NCBI RefSeq assembly: GCF_000416235.1
Contig: NZ_ATLO01000011.1
Location: 58,737-122,736, forward strand
Origin: Pseudomonas sp. CFII64
Lineage (GTDB): Bacteria; Pseudomonadota; Gammaproteobacteria; Pseudomonadales; Pseudomonadaceae
Direction: 5' to 3'
DNA length: 64,000 nucleotides
A program made the position numbers and the translations under genes. Positions 53,659 through 61,457 of this stretch are shown here, in pieces (within the stretch, counting starts at the first letter, position 1; each line of letters starts with the position of its first letter). The notes under the pieces are model-generated. The model was not told where the DNA came from. It saw nothing but the letters and a program-made list of their open reading frames with translations, and did not search any database.

Positions 53659-54786
53659 TCAGCGCTGTTCAATGGGTACGAACGTGCGCTGCTCGACGCC
53701 GATGTACTCGGCGCTCGGACGGATAATGCGGTTGTTGGCACGCTGCTCGAAGACGTGCGCAGCCCAGCCGGTCAGGCGTGAGCAGACGAAGATCGGCGTG
53801 AACAGCTTGGTCGGAATGCCCATGAAGTGGTAAGCGGAGGCGTGGTAGAAGTCGGCGTTGGGGAAGAGCTTTTTCTGCTCCCACATAGTCTTGTCGATGG
53901 CTTCGGAAACCGGATACAACACGGTGTCGCCCGCCTCATCGGCGAGTTTTTTCGCCCAGCCCTTGATCACTTCGTTGCGCGGATCCGACTCTTTATAGAT
54001 GGCATGGCCGAAACCCATGATCTTGTCTTTGCGTTCGAGCATCGCCAGGGTGCCTTTGACCGCTTCCTCAGCCGAGCTGAAACGCTCGATCATGGCCATG
54101 GCCGCTTCATTGGCGCCGCCATGCAAAGGCCCGCGCAAAGTGCCGATAGCGGCTGTGACGCAGGAATACAGGTCAGACAAGGTCGAAGCACAGACCCGCG
54201 CCGTGAAGGTCGACGCGTTGAATTCATGCTCGGCGTACAAAATCAGCGAAACGTCCATGACCTTGACGTGCAGCTCGCTGGGCTTGTTGCCCAATAACAG
54301 GTGCAGGAAGTGCCCGCCGATGGAGGTTTCGTCGGTAACGCAATTGATGCGCTCGCCGTCGTGGCTGAAACGATACCAGTAGCACATGATCGCCGGGAAC
54401 GCGGCCAGTAGCCGATCCGTGGCGTCGCGTTGCTGATCGAAGCTCAGTTCAGGTTCCAGCGTGCCAAGCATCGACGCGCCGGTGCGCATCACATCCATCG
54501 GATGGGTGTCGGCGGGAATCCGTTCCAGCACTTCTTTCAAGGCCTGGGGCAGGTCACGCAGCTTTTGCAGCTTGGCCAGATACTCGTCCAGCTGGGCCTG
54601 GGTCGGCAGTTCGCCGTACAACAACAGGTAAGCGACTTCCTCGAAGCGCGCCTCGGCGGCCAGCTCACGTACGTCGTACCCGCGATAGGTCAGACCGGCG
54701 CCAGCCTGGCCCACGGTGGACAAGGCAGTTTGTCCGGCAACCTGACCACGCAGGCCAGCGCCGCTCAATACTTTTGCTTCAGCCAT
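53659..54786 (-). CDS. prpC: 2-methylcitrate synthase PrpC
   Basis: 375 residues of the citrate synthase family: AGLTYRGYDVRELA near residue 32, LYAEHEFNASTFTARV (~185) and GPLHGGANEAAM (~223) with catalytic His, and the Asp of the C-terminal region. It condenses propionyl-CoA with oxaloacetate. The start at 54786 (MAEAKVLSGAGLRGQ) has GGAGAG upstream; the frame is open to 54909 only through spacer. Confidence 0.95.
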   Translation of the reverse strand: MAEAKVLSGAGLRGQVAGQTALSTVGQAGAGLTYRGYDVRELAAEARFEEVAYLLLYGELPTQAQLDEYLAKLQKLRDLPQALKEVLERIPADTHPMDVMRTGASMLGTLEPELSFDQQRDATDRLLAAFPAIMCYWYRFSHDGERINCVTDETSIGGHFLHLLLGNKPSELHVKVMDVSLILYAEHEFNASTFTARVCASTLSDLYSCVTAAIGTLRGPLHGGANEAAMAMIERFSSAEEAVKGTLAMLERKDKIMGFGHAIYKESDPRNEVIKGWAKKLADEAGDTVLYPVSEAIDKTMWEQKKLFPNADFYHASAYHFMGIPTKLFTPIFVCSRLTGWAAHVFEQRANNRIIRPSAEYIGVEQRTFVPIEQR

Positions 54787-54851
54787 TGCTCTCTCCAATT
54801 TTGAATTTGTTAGGGAATTGGCAACTTGTTTCGTTCGGTTTGGCAATTTCC

Positions 54852-54944
54852 GTAGGACCGGATTTATCCGGTAAGGCGCCGGCGCAGGTGCCGGAAAATA
54901 TCGGCGCATGCTCTGGCCTCTTCGGGAATGAATTCCCTCCTACA
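54852..54944. repeat. Diverged REP-type palindrome in prpB-prpC spacer
   Basis: GTAGGACCGGATTTATCCGG near 54852 and the opposite arm GGGAATGAATTCCCTCCTAC near 54924: the same design as the 1491 cluster with changed tips. It splits prpB from prpC and could lower expression of the distal genes. Confidence 0.75.
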
Positions 54945-54947
54945 GTT

Positions 54948-55841
54948 TCAGGATTTCTTCTGCGCAAACAACGCATCCAGCTTCTGCTCGAAGACGTGGT
55001 AATCAATTGCGTCATACAGCTCCATGCGGGTCTGCATGGTGTCGATCACGTTTTGCTGGGTGCCGTCGCGGCGGATTGCGCCGTAGACGTTTTCCGCCGC
55101 CTTGTTCATGGCGCGGAACGCCGACAAAGGATAGAGCACCAGTGACACATCGGCCCCGCGCAGCTGGTCCACGGTAAACAGCGGCGTGGCGCCGAACTCG
55201 GTGATGTTGGCCAGAATCGGCGCTTTGACCCGGGCGGCGAACAGCTTGTACATCTCCAGCTCGGTAATCGCTTCCGGGAACACCATGTCGGCGCCCGCTT
55301 CAATACACGCTGCCGCCCGCTCCAGCGCAGACTCCAGGCCTTCCACCGCCAGCGCATCGGTACGCGCCATGATCACAAAGCTATCGTCGGTGCGTGCATC
55401 GACGGCCGCCTTGATGCGGTCGACCATTTCCTGCTGGGAAACAATTTCTTTATTCGGACGATGGCCGCAGCGCTTGGCGCCCACCTGATCCTCGATATGA
55501 ATCGCCGCCGCGCCGAATTTGATCATCGAACGTACGGTGCGCGCCACGTTGAAGGCCGACGAGCCAAAGCCGGTGTCCACGTCCACCAGCAACGGCAGAT
55601 CGCAAACGTCGGTGATACGTCGCACGTCGGTCAGCACATCATCCAGCCCGGTGATTCCCAGGTCCGGCACGCCCAGTGAACCCGCCGCTACGCCGCCGCC
55701 CGACAGGTAAATCGCCTTGAAACCGGCGCGTTTGGCCAGCAAGGCATGGTTGGCGTTGATCGCACCCACGACCTGCAAAGGGCTTTCACTGGCGACGGCA
55801 TCACGAAAACGCTGACCGGGAGTGCTTTTGTTGGAATTCAT
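54948..55841 (-). CDS. prpB: 2-methylisocitrate lyase PrpB
   Basis: 297 residues of the isocitrate lyase/PEP mutase family. The catalytic loop is [14 protein letters not shown] (Cys ~123), with the metal-binding VDVDTGFG segment (~84-91). It splits 2-methylisocitrate into pyruvate and succinate. Its ATG overlaps the regulator's stop (ATGA), so the two are translationally coupled. Confidence 0.96.
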   Translation of the reverse strand: MNSNKSTPGQRFRDAVASESPLQVVGAINANHALLAKRAGFKAIYLSGGGVAAGSLGVPDLGITGLDDVLTDVRRITDVCDLPLLVDVDTGFGSSAFNVARTVRSMIKFGAAAIHIEDQVGAKRCGHRPNKEIVSQQEMVDRIKAAVDARTDDSFVIMARTDALAVEGLESALERAAACIEAGADMVFPEAITELEMYKLFAARVKAPILANITEFGATPLFTVDQLRGADVSLVLYPLSAFRAMNKAAENVYGAIRRDGTQQNVIDTMQTRMELYDAIDYHVFEQKLDALFAQKKS

Positions 55842-56575
55842 TTCTCACCTCGGAGTGGGGATTGGACGGTGCCCGGCACTTGGGCGCCTTGTTCGAGCAT
55901 ATGGCGCTCGATATTGCGTTTGGACGCCGCGATGTGCCGGCGCATCAACAGCTCGGCCAGCTCGCCGTCACGCTCGGCGATGGCATCGAGAATGCGATGG
56001 TGCTCGGCAAACGCCTGACGCGGTCGATTGGGCGTTGCGGAAAACTGAATGCGATACATGCGCACCAGCTGATAAAGGTCGCCGCAGAGCATCTGGGTCA
56101 GGGTGCGATTGCCACTGCCCTGAATGATCCGGTAATGAAAGTCGAAGTCGCCTTCCTGCTGGTAATAGCCAACGCCAGCCTGAAACGCCGCATCGCGCTC
56201 ATGGGTATCCAGCACCCGGCGCAGCTCATCGATTGCTTCGCCAGTCATGCGCTCGGCCGCCAGACGACAAGCCATGCCTTCAAGAGACTCGCGAATTTCG
56301 TACAACTCGATCAGCTCGGCGTGACTCAGGGAAACCACCCGCGCCCCGACATGTGGCACGCGCACCAACAGCCGCTGCCCTTCCAGCCGATGAATCGCCT
56401 CACGCAGCGGCCCACGACTGATGCCATACGTACGCGCCAGCTCGGGCTCGGAAATCTTGCTCCCCGGCGCGATCTCACCCTTGACGATAGCCGCCTGGAT
56501 ACGCCGAAAAACGTTCTCGGACAGCGTCTCCGAATCGTCCGCAGCAGGGGCAGTGACTTCCAGCGCATCCAGCAT
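55838..56575 (-). CDS. GntR/FCD-family regulator of the methylcitrate operon
   Basis: 245 residues: N-terminal winged HTH (~15-85, [47 protein letters not shown]) and C-terminal FCD ligand domain (~95-230) with three conserved His (FDFHYRI, EHHRIL, MRRHI) that bind a metal. It is first in the prp operon and probably a propionate-responsive repressor. The ATG at 56575 is preferred, as AAAGG and a palindrome lie just upstream; an ATG at 56617 without a ribosome site would give 259 residues. Confidence 0.9.
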   Translation of the reverse strand: MLDALEVTAPAADDSETLSENVFRRIQAAIVKGEIAPGSKISEPELARTYGISRGPLREAIHRLEGQRLLVRVPHVGARVVSLSHAELIELYEIRESLEGMACRLAAERMTGEAIDELRRVLDTHERDAAFQAGVGYYQQEGDFDFHYRIIQGSGNRTLTQMLCGDLYQLVRMYRIQFSATPNRPRQAFAEHHRILDAIAERDGELAELLMRRHIAASKRNIERHMLEQGAQVPGTVQSPLRGEK

Positions 56576-56576
56576 A

Positions 56577-56586
56577 GTGTCGACAC
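56577..56586. promoter_or_regulatory. GTCGAC-centred palindrome at the prp regulator start
   Basis: GTGTCGACAC, a 10-bp perfect palindrome two bases upstream of the preferred start codon. It shares its core TGTCGACA with the site at 56648, so it may be a second regulator-binding site. Confidence 0.5.
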
Positions 56587-56647
56587 CTTTTGAATCAATG
56601 GCGCTAAAACTAGCCATATTAGGGTTTCAGGTCAAATGAAATCGGAT

Positions 56648-56661
56648 GATTGTCGACAATC
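56648..56661. promoter_or_regulatory. GATTGTCGACAATC operator candidate for the prp regulator
   Basis: A 14-bp perfect palindrome 73 bases upstream of the regulator's start. ATTGTCGACAAT-like palindromes are typical for GntR/FCD regulators, so autorepression of the prp operon is likely. Confidence 0.65.
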
Positions 56662-56696
56662 GTCTAATATCTCAACTTTTCAGAATTATCGAAACG

Positions 56697-56806
56697 GTTG
56701 GAGGCTTGCCCGCGAACGCGTGTAGGACCGGCTTTAGCCGGGAGGGCAATTGACGCCTTCGCGACTAAAGTCGCTCCTACGGCTGGCTCGCGGGCACGCC
56801 TCCAAC
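56697..56806. repeat. Nested REP elements
   Basis: The outer arms GTTGGAGGCTTGCCCGCGAA (56697) and CGCGGGCACGCCTCCAAC (to 56806) match the class at 32001. Inside lies a second palindrome of the GTAGGACCGGCTTTAGCCGG class with CGACTAAAGTCGCTCCTAC. One REP appears inserted into another, between the divergent prp operon and the protease gene. Confidence 0.75.
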
Positions 56807-56982
56807 GCAATTGCCTTCCAATCCGGGCAGTAAGGCTAAAAACCTTCATGCTAGAATGCCGCCCGCGCGTGACGGCGGTTAGTGGCCTCATGCCAGCGGA
56901 TTTTCCTCTCCAGATTGACGATCATGCCTGCACTATCGCTGCACGCACGGCTCCGAGGATCGTTCTCAATGCACCAGGATTT

Positions 56983-57516
56983 ATGAATTTAAAACCCCTC
57001 CTTACCCTTTGCCTGTGTTTGCTGCCAGGTGTCGTCGTCGCTGGCGACAAGACCGTTTACGGCCTCAATGAATACGCCGAGCTCACCGATATCGACCTGC
57101 AAGTGGCCGCCAAGCTGGACACCGGCGCCAAGACGGCGTCGCTGAGTGCGCGGGACATCAAGCATTTCAAGCGCGATGGCGAAAGCTGGGTGCGTTTTTA
57201 TCTGGCCATTGATGACGCCCATGCGCACCCCATCGAAAGGCCTTTGGCCCGCCTTAGCAAGATCAAGCGTCGCGCCGATGACCGTGATGCCGATGACGAG
57301 AAAAAATACACCGCGCGCCCGGTGATCAGCCTGAATGTGTGCATGGGTGGCGCTTTACGCACCATCGAAGTGAACTTGACCGACCGAAGTGCTTTCCAAT
57401 ACCCGCTTTTGATCGGCTCCGAAGCGCTGAAACGCTTTGATGCGCTGGTCGATCCCAGTCTTAAATACGCAGCGGGCAAACCCGCTTGTGCAATCACCGC
57501 TCAAATCACCGAGTAA
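56983..57516 (+). CDS. Retropepsin-like (RimB-type) aspartic protease
   Basis: 177 residues with a signal peptide (MNLKPLLTLCLCLLPGVVVA). The aspartic-protease motif is KLDTGAKTASLSA (D ~40), followed by the PVISLNVCMGGALRTIEVNLTDR and YPLLIGSEALKRF strands. The family was named 'ATP-dependent zinc protease', but the DTG(A) motif indicates a retropepsin fold. It is followed by a membrane transglutaminase relative and a RimK-type ligase (4-base gap, then 4-base overlap), a conserved trio of unclear function. Confidence 0.85.
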   Translation: MNLKPLLTLCLCLLPGVVVAGDKTVYGLNEYAELTDIDLQVAAKLDTGAKTASLSARDIKHFKRDGESWVRFYLAIDDAHAHPIERPLARLSKIKRRADDRDADDEKKYTARPVISLNVCMGGALRTIEVNLTDRSAFQYPLLIGSEALKRFDALVDPSLKYAAGKPACAITAQITE

Positions 57517-57520
57517 ATAG

Positions 57521-59056
57521 ATGCGCTCTCTTACACTCCATCTGAAAATCCTGATCGCTGTGCTGGTGACGCTGGGCATTGCGATCACGGCGTATCAGAT
57601 TCTGGCGCTGGGCATCCCGGTGACCGAGGACGAAACGGACGACTTGTGGAACATCGACGCCAAGGTCGAGTTCGTCGCCAGCCCCAAAGACCCGGTCAAG
57701 ATCCAGATGTTCGTGCCGCCGCTGGCCCGGGACTACATCAGCCTCAATGAAAGCTTTATCTCCAACAATTACGGGGTGAGCGTCAACCGCGTCGACGGCA
57801 ATCGCAAGGTGACGTGGTCGGCGCGGCGCGTGTCCGGCAACCAGACGCTGTATTACCGGCTGGTGCTGACCAAGCGTTACAGCGGCGAGAAAGCCAAGAT
57901 CAAAGGGCCGATTTTCCGCGACAGCATCGTCGTCGAAGGCCCGGAAAAAATCGCTGCCGAAGCCTTGCTCGCGCCGATTCGCCAGCACTCGGCGGACGTC
58001 GAGACGTTCATCACCGAAGCCATCAAGCGGGTCAACAACCTCGCCGATGACAACGTCAAGTTGCTGCTGGCGGGCGACACGTCGAGCTCCAACAAGGCGC
58101 GGGTCACCGAGCTGTTGCTGTCCATCGCCCATGTGCCGATGGAAAAGGTCCACACCATTCGTCTGGTGGCCGACCAGCCGCAGAGCCCGGAACTGTGGCT
58201 GCGCAGCTTCAACGGCAAGAACTGGCTGTATTTCAGCCCGGATACCGGTGAGCAAGGTTTGCCGGAGGACCGCCTGCTGTGGTGGACCGGCGACGAGAAT
58301 CTGATCACCGTCGATGGCGGCAAGAAGGCGACAGTCAGCTTCAGCCTCAACAACAGCGAAATGAACGCCATTCGCCTGGCCAAGCTGACCGACGCCAGCA
58401 CTGACGCGGACTTCCTCGAATATTCCCTGTACGGCCTGCCGCTGCAAACCCAGCAGACCTTCATGATCATGGTGATGATCCCGATTGGCGTGTTGGTGAT
58501 CCTGATCCTGCGCAACCTGATCGGCCTGCAAACCCTCGGTACGTTTACGCCGGTGCTGATCGCCCTCGCCTTCCGGGAAACCCAGCTGGGCTTCGGCATC
58601 GTGCTGTTTACGATCATTACCGCGCTGGGCCTGTCGCTGCGCTCGTACCTGGAACACCTCAAGCTGCAAATGCTGCCGCGCCTGTCGGTGGTGCTGACCT
58701 TCGTCGTGGTGCTGATCGCGGCCATCAGCCTGTTCAGCCACAAGCTGGGCCTTGAGCGCGGGCTTTCGGTGGCGCTGTTCCCGATGGTGATTCTGACCAT
58801 GACCATCGAACGCCTTTCCATCACCTGGGAAGAGCGCGGCGGCGGCCATGCCATGAAAGTCGCTATCGGCACGCTGTTCGCTGCGTCGCTGGCGCACATC
58901 ATCATGAGCATTCCGGAACTGATCTACTTCGTATTTACTTTCCCGGCCGTGCTGTTGATTCTGGTGGGCTTCATGCTGGCCATGGGTCGTTATCGCGGTT
59001 ATCGCCTGACCGAGCTGGTGCGCTTCAAGGCCTTCCTCAAGGAAGAGCAAAAATGA
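57521..59056 (+). CDS. Inactive transglutaminase fused to 7TM domain
   Basis: 511 residues: one N-terminal membrane helix, a periplasmic transglutaminase-like domain (~35-270) with no evident Cys at the catalytic position (the domain has no Cys residues), and seven C-terminal helices (~315-490, e.g. FMIMVMIPIGVLVILILRN, LSVVLTFVVVLIAAISLF). This matches the family of inactive transglutaminase/7TM proteins that accompany RimK-like ligases. It may bind a peptide in the periplasm and signal inward. Confidence 0.88.
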   Translation: MRSLTLHLKILIAVLVTLGIAITAYQILALGIPVTEDETDDLWNIDAKVEFVASPKDPVKIQMFVPPLARDYISLNESFISNNYGVSVNRVDGNRKVTWSARRVSGNQTLYYRLVLTKRYSGEKAKIKGPIFRDSIVVEGPEKIAAEALLAPIRQHSADVETFITEAIKRVNNLADDNVKLLLAGDTSSSNKARVTELLLSIAHVPMEKVHTIRLVADQPQSPELWLRSFNGKNWLYFSPDTGEQGLPEDRLLWWTGDENLITVDGGKKATVSFSLNNSEMNAIRLAKLTDASTDADFLEYSLYGLPLQTQQTFMIMVMIPIGVLVILILRNLIGLQTLGTFTPVLIALAFRETQLGFGIVLFTIITALGLSLRSYLEHLKLQMLPRLSVVLTFVVVLIAAISLFSHKLGLERGLSVALFPMVILTMTIERLSITWEERGGGHAMKVAIGTLFAASLAHIIMSIPELIYFVFTFPAVLLILVGFMLAMGRYRGYRLTELVRFKAFLKEEQK

Positions 59057-60075
59057 TCGGCTGGTGGAAAACCTGGAAGGCACTGGAAGCCAGAGGGATC
59101 ATGGGCATCAATCGGCGTAACGCCGACTACGTGCTCAAGTACAACAAACGCAGCCTGTACCCGATTGTGGATGACAAGATCATCACCAAGGAACGGGCGA
59201 TTCAGGCCGGTATTCATGTGCCGGAAATGTACGGGGTGATTTCCACCGAGAAGGAAATCGACAAGCTCGACGAGATCATCGGCGGGCGCAGCGACTTCGT
59301 GATCAAGCCGGCGCAGGGCGCGGGCGGCGATGGCATTCTGGTGATCGCTGACCGTTTCGAAGACCGTTATCGGACGATTTCCGGGCGGATCATCAGCCAT
59401 TCGGAAATCGAGCATCAGATTTCCAGCATCCTCACCGGCCTGTATTCGCTGGGCGGACATCGAGACCGGGCGCTGATCGAATACCGCGTCACCCCGGACC
59501 AGATCTTCAAAAGCATCAGTTACGAAGGCGTGCCGGACATTCGCATCATCGTGCTGATGGGTTATCCGGTGATGGCCATGCTGCGCCTGCCGACGCGGCA
59601 GTCCGGCGGCAAGGCCAACCTGCACCAGGGCGCCATTGGCGTCGGTGTCGATCTGGCCACCGGCATTACCCTCAAAGGCACCTGGCTCAACAGCATCATC
59701 ACCAAACACCCGGACACCACCAACGCGGTGGATGGCGTGCAGCTGCCCAACTGGGACGGCTTCATGAAACTCGCCGCCGAATGCTACGAACTGTGCGGCC
59801 TGGGTTACATCGGCGTGGACATGGTCCTGGACCAGGAAAAAGGCCCGCTGATCCTCGAACTCAACGCCCGCCCCGGCCTGAATATCCAGATCGCCAACGA
59901 CAGCGGGCTGACCCATCGCACCCAGGCGGTGGAAGCGCGGCTGGAGCAGTTGGCGCTGGAGGGCACGATTGAGACGCCGGAGCAGCGGGTGCGGTTTGTG
60001 CAGGATGTGTTTGGGCATGTGCAGAATGGTGGTGTCATTGAGCACACGCCTCACTTTGAAAACAATGAGTCTTAA
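59053..60075 (+). CDS. RimK-like ATP-grasp alpha-L-glutamate ligase
   Basis: 340 residues: ATP-grasp ligase with FVIKPAQGAGGDGILVI (~86-102), the VDMVLDQEKGPLILELNARPGLNIQIAN segment (~257-284, Glu and Asn metal ligands) and substrate-binding DIRIIVLMG. It should join an amino acid, probably glutamate, to a protein or peptide. It overlaps the previous gene (ATGA). Its TAA overlaps the end of the short rhs gene, and a displaced copy of its 3' end lies at 61369-61420. Confidence 0.9.
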   Translation: MIGWWKTWKALEARGIMGINRRNADYVLKYNKRSLYPIVDDKIITKERAIQAGIHVPEMYGVISTEKEIDKLDEIIGGRSDFVIKPAQGAGGDGILVIADRFEDRYRTISGRIISHSEIEHQISSILTGLYSLGGHRDRALIEYRVTPDQIFKSISYEGVPDIRIIVLMGYPVMAMLRLPTRQSGGKANLHQGAIGVGVDLATGITLKGTWLNSIITKHPDTTNAVDGVQLPNWDGFMKLAAECYELCGLGYIGVDMVLDQEKGPLILELNARPGLNIQIANDSGLTHRTQAVEARLEQLALEGTIETPEQRVRFVQDVFGHVQNGGVIEHTPHFENNES

Positions 60076-61234
60076 ATGGAAGACTCACCGCGTATCGCAT
60101 TGCTTGCGCCGTCTAGTGAAAACGCCCTGTGAAGATCAACCTCGCTATAAGCGGGCGGTGCTTCGCCGTGGGGCAGATCGTCAAACGTGACATGCTTTCG
60201 CCCACCGAGTGTTCCCGCCCTGGGTTTCGCCATGATTGATTTCAACTCAAACGACCCGGACGGGACAGAAGGGCGTGCCCTTGCAGCAGTCGGCGCCGTT
60301 GGGCCGACATTGACTCTCGGATTCAACGCTTCCACAGCCTGTGTCGGGCTGTTTATGCTGCTCGGCATACGAGACGTGTTTGAAGCCGAACCTGCTGCGA
60401 CTACCTCTCGGCTCGCCGACAAGGCACCTAGTCTTGCCCCGAAAGCGAATCCCCCGGCCACCCCTGAAAGCACTCCGAAACCAATACTAACGCCCGTAAA
60501 GACGTCACCAGTTTGATCATGCCCCCCCGCCTTGATGCCCGCTCCGATTACAGCACTCGTGACCGATATTCCAGCTGCGGCGTAAGACACGCCCTGCAGG
60601 CCAGCAATTGTTCCAGCTGCGATCCCCCCATCGCTGCCGTCAAAGGCGCCGCAATTCCCGCAGTCAACACGAAGGCGGCAACTCCCGCCGCCAAGCCAAC
60701 CCACCAGGGAATATGCCCATTCGGATCCTGATAGTTCACCGGGTCTCCCAGGCAATAGGCGTAAGCGTTGAGCCCACCCTTGCCGAACGGGCTGAGAGTG
60801 TCAGGGCTGTTGAAGCGCATCAGCACCGGATTGAATGAGCGATACCCATTGCCGAGCATGTAGTGCCCGGTGAATGGCTCGACTCGTTCTCCGCTAAAGC
60901 CCGGCAGTTGGGTCAGGCCGCTTTCGGCGGGCCGATGGCCGTAGGGGCTATAAGCGATGGCTTGTTGTGACTGCGGCCCGGCGGCGTGCACGACCGAATG
61001 TTGCCGATCGGTGGCCAGTAAATATTGATTGCCGATGCCATCGTGCTCATCGATTTGCGCCATCACTTGCCGGCCATGACGCATCAGCATCCGCCGCGCC
61101 GATGCCTGAACTTCACTGTGCAGCCGTCCGGCCTGATAAAAACACTGGCTGACCGAAGCGCCGACTTGCGCACGGACCGCCAGGCGGTCCAGAGGGTCAT
61201 ACGCGTAGCGGCAGAGCAATGTTGAGTTATTCAT
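60072..61234 (-). pseudogene. Short Rhs core protein with C-terminal variable domain, frameshifted
   Basis: The first frame starts MNNSTLLCRYAYDPLDRLAV (61234) and carries the Rhs core end (LLATDRQHSVV, YMLGNGYRSFNPVLMRFNSPDTLSPFGKGGLNAYAYCLGDPVNYQDPNGH) and the junction IPWWVGLAAGVAAFVLTAGIAAPLTAA. At a C6 tract (60624-60629) similarity moves to another frame, which encodes a Gly/Ala-rich hydrophobic stretch (~60 residues) and a polar tail with PPAYSE, ending at 60072. One base added to the tract restores a ~387-residue protein. It is either a decayed toxin gene, a phase-variable one, or a sequencing error. In the frame as given, the product ends at 60548. Confidence 0.78.
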
Positions 61235-61457
61235 GACGTTTACCCATTTGGACCCATACGATCCGCTAAGGGTGTTTGGCGAGCAGATGAGTTGCTGTCT
61301 GCTATTTGAAAGCTTGATGTCGATGGGGCCCGCGGTCCTGCATACCCGGATGCTGCGTGGCAGTGTAGGGACGCCGGAGCAGCGGATGCGGTTTGTGCAG
61401 GAGGTTCTGGGCATGTGGTGGGATAGCCTCCAGTCTCCGTTATAAATACCGCTACAA
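61235..61457. other. Spacer between two rhs genes with displaced ligase 3' end
   Basis: No complete gene. Bases 61369-61420 closely resemble the ligase gene at 59967-60020 (both read GACGCCGGAGCAGCGG and TGCGGTTTGTGCAGGA), in the same orientation, encoding TPEQRMRFVQEVLGM against TPEQRVRFVQDVFGH. It is a relic of the original or a duplicated ligase end. I see no immunity gene for the upstream rhs here. Confidence 0.75.

Noticed and set aside
61233..61445. 70-codon plus-strand frame as an immunity or independent gene
   Set aside because: Its only recognisable part (TPEQRMRFVQEVLGM) is the displaced 3' end of the ligase gene; the rest has no ribosome site or family features.
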